NCBI GenBank assembly: GCA_002007295.1
Contig: LNZM01000149.1
Coordinates: forward strand, 1 to 56,957
Reading direction: 5' to 3'
Length of the DNA: 56,957 nucleotides
DNA from: Candidatus Epulonipiscioides saccharophilum
GTDB taxonomy: Bacteria; Bacillota; Clostridia; Lachnospirales; Cellulosilyticaceae
Numbering within the stretch: position 1 is the first letter of the stretch; every line of letters starts with the position of its first letter. The translations under genes were made by a program, and so were the position numbers. The notes beneath the pieces are model-generated. The model searched no databases. It was given only the letters and a program-made list of their open reading frames with translations, and was not told the origin of the DNA. Positions 51,708 to 56,957 of the stretch are shown here, piece after piece.

Positions 51708-52583
51708 TTATTTTTTCTTAGACTCTTTATTATCAGGTTTGGTTACTTTTGGGTCTTGCTTTATTTGATCCAATAATTTTTTTTTAGATTCTTTATTATC
51801 AGGTTCAATTATTTTTTGATCTTGCTTTATTTGATCTAATAATTTTTTCTTAGATATAAAAGGAGAAAATTTTAAAGCCATATTTAAAGAAAACGGTAGG
51901 CCCGATATAACCTCTAATTTACCTGACATCATAGCTTCATAACCTTCTTGAGCCACTTTACTGGCGGGAACAGTTTTTTCAAATAACTTTGTTTTTTCCA
52001 TACCAGAATTTTTTGCAAAGTTTGTTTCGGTGGCCCCAGGCATTAAAACAGTAACTGTTACACCGGTCCCTTCTAATTCAGAAGCGATGGCATTTGAAAA
52101 TGAAGTAACATAGGCTTTTGTAGCATAATAGACAGCCTGCAATGGTCCGGGTACTAACGCAGCTATTGAGGACGTATTCAATATTTTACCTGAACCTCTT
52201 GTTATAAATTCTGGTAAAAATTTTCTAGTTAATTCAGTCAAAGCAATCATATTTACATACATCATAGCTAAATCTGTATCCCAGTCTCTTTCATAAAAAT
52301 AACCTTGCCCACCAAAGCCTGCATTATTAATAAGATAATTGACTTCTATTCCATCTGCTTTCACTTCTTTAAAAAGTTCAGTGGCTGCACCCGGTTTAGA
52401 TAAATCTTTAGCAATACAATGAACCTTTGCTTGACATTTCGAATCTATTAATTCTGCTACTTTTTTTAATTTATCCATATGCCTTGCGACTAAAACTAAA
52501 TCTCCGCCTTTATAGGCATGTATTTTAGCTAATTCTAAGCCGATTCCACTGGATGCACCAGTTATTAATGCTACTTTTTTCAT
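51708..52583 (-). CDS. Short-chain dehydrogenase/reductase with repeated C-terminal tail
   Basis: 291 residues from the ATG at 52583, with GAGGAG upstream; a longer start (TTG at 52598) overlaps that site. The Rossmann motif TGASSGIG (8-15), NNAG (about 86-89), catalytic Ser (NTSSIAALVPG) and YxxxK (YYATKAYVTSFS) are complete. The sequence resembles DltE/YdfG-type short-chain reductases; the substrate is unknown. The last 47 residues contain two copies of a 22-residue unit, KKLLDQIKQD-x-K-xx-x-PDNKESK, encoded by a 66-bp tandem repeat. It looks like an extended basic tail, and is a case where tail duplication stayed in frame. Confidence 0.88.
   Translation of the reverse strand: MKKVALITGASSGIGLELAKIHAYKGGDLVLVARHMDKLKKVAELIDSKCQAKVHCIAKDLSKPGAATELFKEVKADGIEVNYLINNAGFGGQGYFYERDWDTDLAMMYVNMIALTELTRKFLPEFITRGSGKILNTSSIAALVPGPLQAVYYATKAYVTSFSNAIASELEGTGVTVTVLMPGATETNFAKNSGMEKTKLFEKTVPASKVAQEGYEAMMSGKLEVISGLPFSLNMALKFSPFISKKKLLDQIKQDQKIIEPDNKESKKKLLDQIKQDPKVTKPDNKESKKK
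51717..51849 (-). repeat. 66-bp tandem repeat at the 3' end of the SDR gene
   Basis: Two copies, at about 51717-51783 and 51784-51849, share TTTATTATCAGGTT, TTTT-x-x-GTCTTGCTTTATTTGATC and AATAATTTTT. They keep the reading frame and are translated. Confidence 0.85.
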
Positions 52584-52673
52584 TTTAAGTCTCCTCAATT
52601 TTATAGTTTAAAAGCACCCCCATATTACGCATCCCCGCTTAAAAGAGTAAAGTTTTTTTATATTGTAACAAAT

Positions 52674-55520
52674 TTATTTTATATTGGCTAGCAATATTCT
52701 TTCTAAAAATTGTCCCGTAAAAGATTCTTTAATTGAAGCAATTTTTTCTGGTGTTCCAGTAGCAATAACTTCTCCACCACGTGTTCCGCCAAATGGACCT
52801 AGGTCTATAATATAATCTGAGGTTTTAATAATGTCCATATTATGTTCTATTACAACAACAGTGTTTCCGGCATCAACCAATCTGTTTAATATGTGAATTA
52901 ACTTTTCTACATCTGCAAAGTGTAAACCGGTTGTTGGTTCATCTAAAATATAAATGGTTTTACCTGTGCTACGTTTACTTAATTCTGTAGCCAATTTTAT
53001 ACGTTGAGCTTCTCCACCAGACAAGGTTGTAGACGGCTGACCAAGTCGTATATATGCTAAACCAACATCCATTAAAGTTTCTAACTTCTTATTTATAGAT
53101 GGAATGTTTTTGAAAAATTTATGCCCTTCTTCTACCGTCATATTCAATATGTCAGAAATATTTTTATTCTTATATAAAACATCCAGTGTTTCTCGATTAT
53201 ACCTTTTTCCATGACAAACTTCACAAGGAACATATACATCCGGTAAAAAATGCATTTCTATTTTTAGAACACCGTCACCTTTACAGGCTTCGCACCGTCC
53301 ACCCTTAACATTAAAACTAAATCTACCTTTTTTATAACCTTTCAATTTTGCATCCTGCGTTTGCGCAAATATATCTCTTATTAAATCAAATACTCCAACA
53401 TACGTTGCTGGATTCGATCTCGGTGTCCTACCTATCGGCGACTGATCAATGCTTATTACCTTATCTAAATACTCTAGACCGGTTATATCTTTATGTTTTC
53501 CTGGTTTTACTTTAGCTCGATTCAAATCTCTTGCTAATTTTTTTAGTAAAATTTCATTTACTAGTGTACTCTTTCCAGAGCCAGAAACACCTGTTACCGC
53601 AGTTAATACGCCTAGCGGTATTTCTACATCTATATCTTTTAAATTATTTTCTGCAGCCCCTTTTATTAATAGTTTATTCCCGTTTCCTTCTCGCCTTTTG
53701 CGAGGTATTAGAATCTTTTTTCGCCCACTTAAATAATCTGCTGTAAGAGAATTTTTGTTTTTTATAATTTTGCTAAGTGGTCCTGTTGCAACAATTTCCC
53801 CACCATTCTCTCCCGCACCTGGTCCAATATCTACAATCCAGTCTGAGGCTATTATAGTCTCTTCATCATGTTCGACTACAATTAAAGTATTACCAAGATC
53901 TCTTAATTTGATAAGCGTTTTTATAAGTTTTTCATTATCTTTTTGATGTAATCCAATACTCGGTTCGTCTAAAATATACAAAACTCCCACTAATCCAGAC
54001 CCTATTTGTGTTGCTAATCTTATTCTTTGGGCTTCTCCGCCGGATAAAGTTCCGCTAGATCTAGATAGAGATAAATAATCCAATCCAACATCTATCAAAA
54101 ATCCGAGTCTTGCTTTTAATTCTTTGAGTATTTGTTCGGCTATTTTAAGTTGCTTATCTGTCAAAATTATATTTGCAAAAAAATCTTTTAAGTCAACAAT
54201 AGATAATTTAGAAATTTGATCTATATTCTGATCCGCTATAGTAACAGCTAATGCCGTAGGCTTTAGTCTGGCTCCGTTACAAGCTACGCATGGGGTACGC
54301 AACATATAGGTTTCATATTCTGCTCTCATGGCTTCGGATGTAGTTTCAGCATATTTTCTGTTAATATTTTCTATTATACCTTTAAATTCATAGTTATAAG
54401 TTCTTAAGCCAAATTCACCGTCAAAAACAAATTGAACTTTTTCGCCATTAGTTCCATATAAAATCATATTTTGAATATGTTCAGGCAAATCCACAAAAGG
54501 AGTATCCATGTCAAAATTATATTTTTCCATAAGCTTATCAAATAAAGCATATGCATAGCTTCCTTTATTTGCTATAGAACCCCAACCAATTACAGCGATA
54601 GCACCTTCCTTTAAAGATAAATTCGGGTTTGGTATTACTAAATCTTTATCAACTTCTAATTTTTGGCCCAATCCACTACATTCAGAACATGCTCCATATG
54701 GATTATTAAATGAAAACAATCTTGGCTCTATTTCTTCGATATTAATTCCACAATCCGGACATGCAAAATTTTCACTAAACTGAATAATTTCTTCTCCTGT
54801 ATCTACTGCTAGCAATCCATCGGTCAATTTCATTATTGTTTCTATTGAATCAGCCAATCTTTTCCGAATAGAATCGTTGTTATCCTTAATAATAAGTCGA
54901 TCCACAATAATGTCTATTGTATGCTTTTTATTCTTATTTAAAATTATATTATCTTCTGTTAGATCAAACAATTGACCATCAATCTTAGCTCTTATATATC
55001 CTTGTTCAGCAGCCGAAGCCAATACTTTTTGATGTTCACCTTTTCTTCCTCTAACTATAGGAGCCATAAGCATTATTTTAGTATTAAGAGGAAGTTCTAA
55101 AATCTGATCCACCATTTGATCTATAGTTTGATTTTTAATCTCCTTTCCACATTTCGGACAGTGAACGATGCCAACTCTAGCAAATAGTAATCTTAAATAA
55201 TCATAAATTTCTGTAACAGTACCAACTGTGGATCTCGGATTTTTACTAGTCGTTTTTTGATCTATAGACACTGCTGGGGATAAACCTGTTATTTGTTCTA
55301 CATCCGGCTTGTCCATTTGACCTAAGAACTGCCTAGCGTAAGATGATAGAGATTCTACATATCGGCGTTGACCTTCTGCATAAATTGTATCAAACGCCAA
55401 TGAAGATTTACCCGATCCACTAAGGCCCGTAAATACAATTAATTGATCTCTGGTTAATTCTAAATTTACATTTTTTAAATTATGTTCCTTTGCACCTTTT
55501 ATTATCAGTTTATTTTTCAT
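52674..55520 (-). CDS. uvrA: UvrA excinuclease ABC subunit A
   Basis: About 948 residues from the ATG at 55520, whose GAGGAAG site fits better than earlier in-frame codons. Two ABC ATPase modules: Walker [10 protein letters not shown] near residue 35 and GVSGSGKST near 645, with signatures LSGGEAQRI in both halves and Walker [12 protein letters not shown] and [11 protein letters not shown]. The zinc motif CxxC pairs lie at CPKCGK and CPDCG/CSEC in the first half, and CEACKGDG...CEVCHGKR in the second. UvrA scans DNA for lesions with UvrB. uvrB is normally adjacent in Firmicutes but is not in the window. Confidence 0.95.
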   Translation of the reverse strand: MKNKLIIKGAKEHNLKNVNLELTRDQLIVFTGLSGSGKSSLAFDTIYAEGQRRYVESLSSYARQFLGQMDKPDVEQITGLSPAVSIDQKTTSKNPRSTVGTVTEIYDYLRLLFARVGIVHCPKCGKEIKNQTIDQMVDQILELPLNTKIMLMAPIVRGRKGEHQKVLASAAEQGYIRAKIDGQLFDLTEDNIILNKNKKHTIDIIVDRLIIKDNNDSIRKRLADSIETIMKLTDGLLAVDTGEEIIQFSENFACPDCGINIEEIEPRLFSFNNPYGACSECSGLGQKLEVDKDLVIPNPNLSLKEGAIAVIGWGSIANKGSYAYALFDKLMEKYNFDMDTPFVDLPEHIQNMILYGTNGEKVQFVFDGEFGLRTYNYEFKGIIENINRKYAETTSEAMRAEYETYMLRTPCVACNGARLKPTALAVTIADQNIDQISKLSIVDLKDFFANIILTDKQLKIAEQILKELKARLGFLIDVGLDYLSLSRSSGTLSGGEAQRIRLATQIGSGLVGVLYILDEPSIGLHQKDNEKLIKTLIKLRDLGNTLIVVEHDEETIIASDWIVDIGPGAGENGGEIVATGPLSKIIKNKNSLTADYLSGRKKILIPRKRREGNGNKLLIKGAAENNLKDIDVEIPLGVLTAVTGVSGSGKSTLVNEILLKKLARDLNRAKVKPGKHKDITGLEYLDKVISIDQSPIGRTPRSNPATYVGVFDLIRDIFAQTQDAKLKGYKKGRFSFNVKGGRCEACKGDGVLKIEMHFLPDVYVPCEVCHGKRYNRETLDVLYKNKNISDILNMTVEEGHKFFKNIPSINKKLETLMDVGLAYIRLGQPSTTLSGGEAQRIKLATELSKRSTGKTIYILDEPTTGLHFADVEKLIHILNRLVDAGNTVVVIEHNMDIIKTSDYIIDLGPFGGTRGGEVIATGTPEKIASIKESFTGQFLERILLANIK

Positions 55521-55640
55521 CATTACTTCCTCATACATTTTTATCAAATTTACGAATATAACTACATAAAGTATAGCCCAAAAAACTTTATTTTAAACAT
55601 AAAGTCATCAGTTTTATATTTTAAATAATAGATGATATAA

Positions 55641-55672
55641 AAAAAGAGACCGATTGATTTACCAGTCTCCTA
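55641..55672 (-). terminator. Intrinsic terminator of the DUF4430 gene
   Basis: On the minus strand, GGAGACTGGT and ATCGGTCTC form a stem followed by a run of T. Confidence 0.75.
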
Positions 55673-55682
55673 TATATTTTTA

Positions 55683-56276
55683 TTATTGATAAACTCTGTT
55701 TCCGTTATTTAAATCACGTCCATAGTCGCAGGTATAAACCCACTCAACTACATCTCCATTTTTTAATTCGTATTCTGATGGACTATAATTTGGATACTCT
55801 CCATTAACTTTATAAATCCAACCACTTTGTTTACCAGCAAATGATTGATCTAATTCTGCTATACTTTCTACATGCGCTACACGAGTAAATAAGGATTTTG
55901 AATAATCTAATTCTATCTCATTTTTCTCACAAATACGAACTAAAAGATCGAAAACCGTTTCGCCTTTTTCTATATCAATGTTACTAGACGAATATATATC
56001 TGCTTTTTTAGGAAGTCCAAATCTTTTCCAAAAGCCTATTTTTTTAATGTTTTCGTCTTCTAACAAGACATTACAATCTATATTAAAAGTTACGTTTCTT
56101 TGTTGTTCATCATAAATAAAATTCATTTCTGGAAAGATTCCTTTAGCTAGAACCGTCTGTACCGGATTATTTTCTAAACTTACACTTGTAGTTTGAGCAT
56201 TACTAGCTCCCCAGATGATAACAAACACGAAACCTGTTGTTAATACACTCAGTAAATACTTTTTTTGTGTTTTCAT
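55683..56276 (-). CDS. Exported DUF4430-domain protein
   Basis: 197 residues. A signal-anchor (about 8-26, ending GASNAQ) leads to about 170 extracellular residues. The C-terminal half is a DUF4430 domain (transcobalamin-like beta-fold): GETVFDLLVRICEKN, GKQSGWIYKVNGEYPNYSPSEYELKNGDVVEWVYTCDYGRDL in split form, with the WxYxVNG and DVVEWVYT marks. Such proteins bind small ligands or mediate surface contacts. There is no cobalamin riboswitch upstream, so a B12 link is not supported. Preceded by AAAGGTGG and followed by a terminator. Confidence 0.82.
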   Translation of the reverse strand: MKTQKKYLLSVLTTGFVFVIIWGASNAQTTSVSLENNPVQTVLAKGIFPEMNFIYDEQQRNVTFNIDCNVLLEDENIKKIGFWKRFGLPKKADIYSSSNIDIEKGETVFDLLVRICEKNEIELDYSKSLFTRVAHVESIAELDQSFAGKQSGWIYKVNGEYPNYSPSEYELKNGDVVEWVYTCDYGRDLNNGNRVYQ

Positions 56277-56693
56277 GATTTAACGGGTTAAAATCAACCC
56301 TCCCACCTTTCTAAAGTATATTAATATCCTCCTTCTATTAATTCTTACTACTATTATATTAATAAAAGTTCAAATAGATGTTTAATCAATATTTATGTAT
56401 TTTTTAGGAAAAAACAGTAAAAATTTTACATAATAGACATTAAATCGTAACGCTTATATTTACTGCATTCTTTATTAACCAAATTGTATCATTTTTCAGA
56501 ATAAATGTCAACTATTTTTTAAAAACAAGTTGTACTTATACAATAAATAATTATTATAAAAAATATAATTGCACAAATAAGCCTAAGAATATTCCAATAT
56601 AGACCATGGACAAATTTATATATAATATGTTTAAAATATACGTCATATTGGACACTATATTAATATATAAAAAATAAATAGGAGGTAGCAAAT
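56277..56693. other. Divergent intergenic region
   Basis: 417 AT-rich bases between the DUF4430 gene and the right-edge dehydrogenase, with no gene. An inverted pair CCAATAT (about 56594-56600) and ATATTGG (about 56643-56650) brackets TATATATAAT at about 56618, as an operator around a promoter might. AGGAGGTAG lies just before the next ATG. Confidence 0.45.
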
Positions 56694-56957
56694 ATGAAAA
56701 TAGTTGTTTTAGATGGACACACATTAAATCCGGGCGAACTAAGTTGGAAACCACTTAGTGAACTCGGAAATGTAGATATATATGACAGAACAGAATTTAA
56801 CAATCAGGCCATATTAGATCGGATAGTAGATGCGGACGTAGTCTATACAAATAAGACACCAATAGATAAAGAAGTAATCGAAAACTCTCCAAACTTAAAA
56901 TTTATAGGACTTTTGGCCACCGGATACAATATAGTAGACATAGAGGCGGCAAGAAAA
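56694..56957 (+). CDS. D-2-hydroxyacid dehydrogenase, partial (runs off the right edge)
   Basis: The first 88 codons are present: MKIVVLDGHTLNPGELSWKP at the start, then DADVVYTNKTPIDKEVIENSPNLKFIGLLATGYNIVDI. The GLLATGYN and 'VYTNKTPI' segments match the N-terminal substrate domain of glycerate or hydroxypyruvate reductase-type dehydrogenases, and the KFIG-ATG pattern is diagnostic. The Rossmann domain and catalytic residues lie past the edge. It is a second dehydrogenase of the family seen at 2066. AGGAGGTAGCAAAT precedes the ATG. Confidence 0.85.
   Translation, partial: MKIVVLDGHTLNPGELSWKPLSELGNVDIYDRTEFNNQAILDRIVDADVVYTNKTPIDKEVIENSPNLKFIGLLATGYNIVDIEAARK

Noticed and set aside
56277-56693. 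Cobalamin riboswitch for the DUF4430 gene
   Set aside because: No B12 box or conserved stem is visible; DUF4430 alone is not evidence for B12.

Overview
The window is AT-rich, and its gene content points to a motile, endospore-forming Clostridia-type Firmicute, possibly Lachnospirales; the sequence alone does not settle genus. The clues are WalR/WalK, a YyaC-type spore protease homologue, a SpoVB-like flippase, a CwlD-like amidase, Hfq, a chemotaxis receptor and strong AGGAGG ribosome sites. Two features are cut by the edges. At the left, walK is interrupted by the 5' end of what looks like a group II intron. At the right, a second D-2-hydroxyacid dehydrogenase gene runs off the end.

Layout. 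1-1905 (minus): LysM membrane protein, walR, walK exon 1. 2066-6255 (plus): D-2-hydroxyacid dehydrogenase, then larE, larB and larC for the nickel-pincer nucleotide cofactor; larC is split by a probable programmed -1 frameshift, and no larA is seen. 6407-11244 (plus): a cyclic-di-GMP block of PilZ, degenerate HD-GYP, degenerate-GGDEF/intact-EAL and PilZ proteins, with an IS200/IS605-like structured remnant inside. 11359-13714 (minus): two membrane or exported unknowns and an amidase. 13874-15999 (plus): a UroD/MtaA-fold protein and a YczE-type membrane protein. 16423-23948 (minus): a sugar or polyol operon of FucU-like mutarotase, class II aldolase, FGGY kinase, GatD-like dehydrogenase, aldo/keto reductase and MFS transporter. 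24442-29503 (plus): unknown acidic protein, hom, thrC, unknown, hfq, fur-type regulator. 29563-33403 (minus): peptide/nickel-type ABC transporter lacking a binding protein. 33603-34889: GntP-type permease. 34949-40349 (minus): CvpA, DUF5711-like, GlgA, MPN-like/LysM protein. 40904-46037: yyaC, spoVB-like (minus), divergent SpoIVB/S55-like protein, alpha/beta-hydrolase-like exported protein. 46146-56276 (minus): Cys-rich protein, chemotaxis receptor, coiled-coil L,D-transpeptidase, SDR, UvrA, DUF4430 protein.

The most unusual signal is structural. Many genes are followed by decayed tandem copies of their own 3' end, about 19 to 265 bp long. Four consecutive junctions of the sugar operon, two of the ABC operon and the hom-thrC junction all show it. 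At hom-thrC and between the second ABC permease and the first ATPase, the duplicated unit spans stop codon, spacer, ribosome site and next start codon; the upstream gene uses one copy and the downstream gene the other. In other places the tail repeat is still in frame (SDR) or has changed the C-terminus (an ABC ATPase). Superimposed are short tandem arrays and a family of dispersed palindromic elements of about 50-200 bp, one of which supplies the stop codon of the first dehydrogenase.

All functional calls come from reading motifs by eye; no database search was run.
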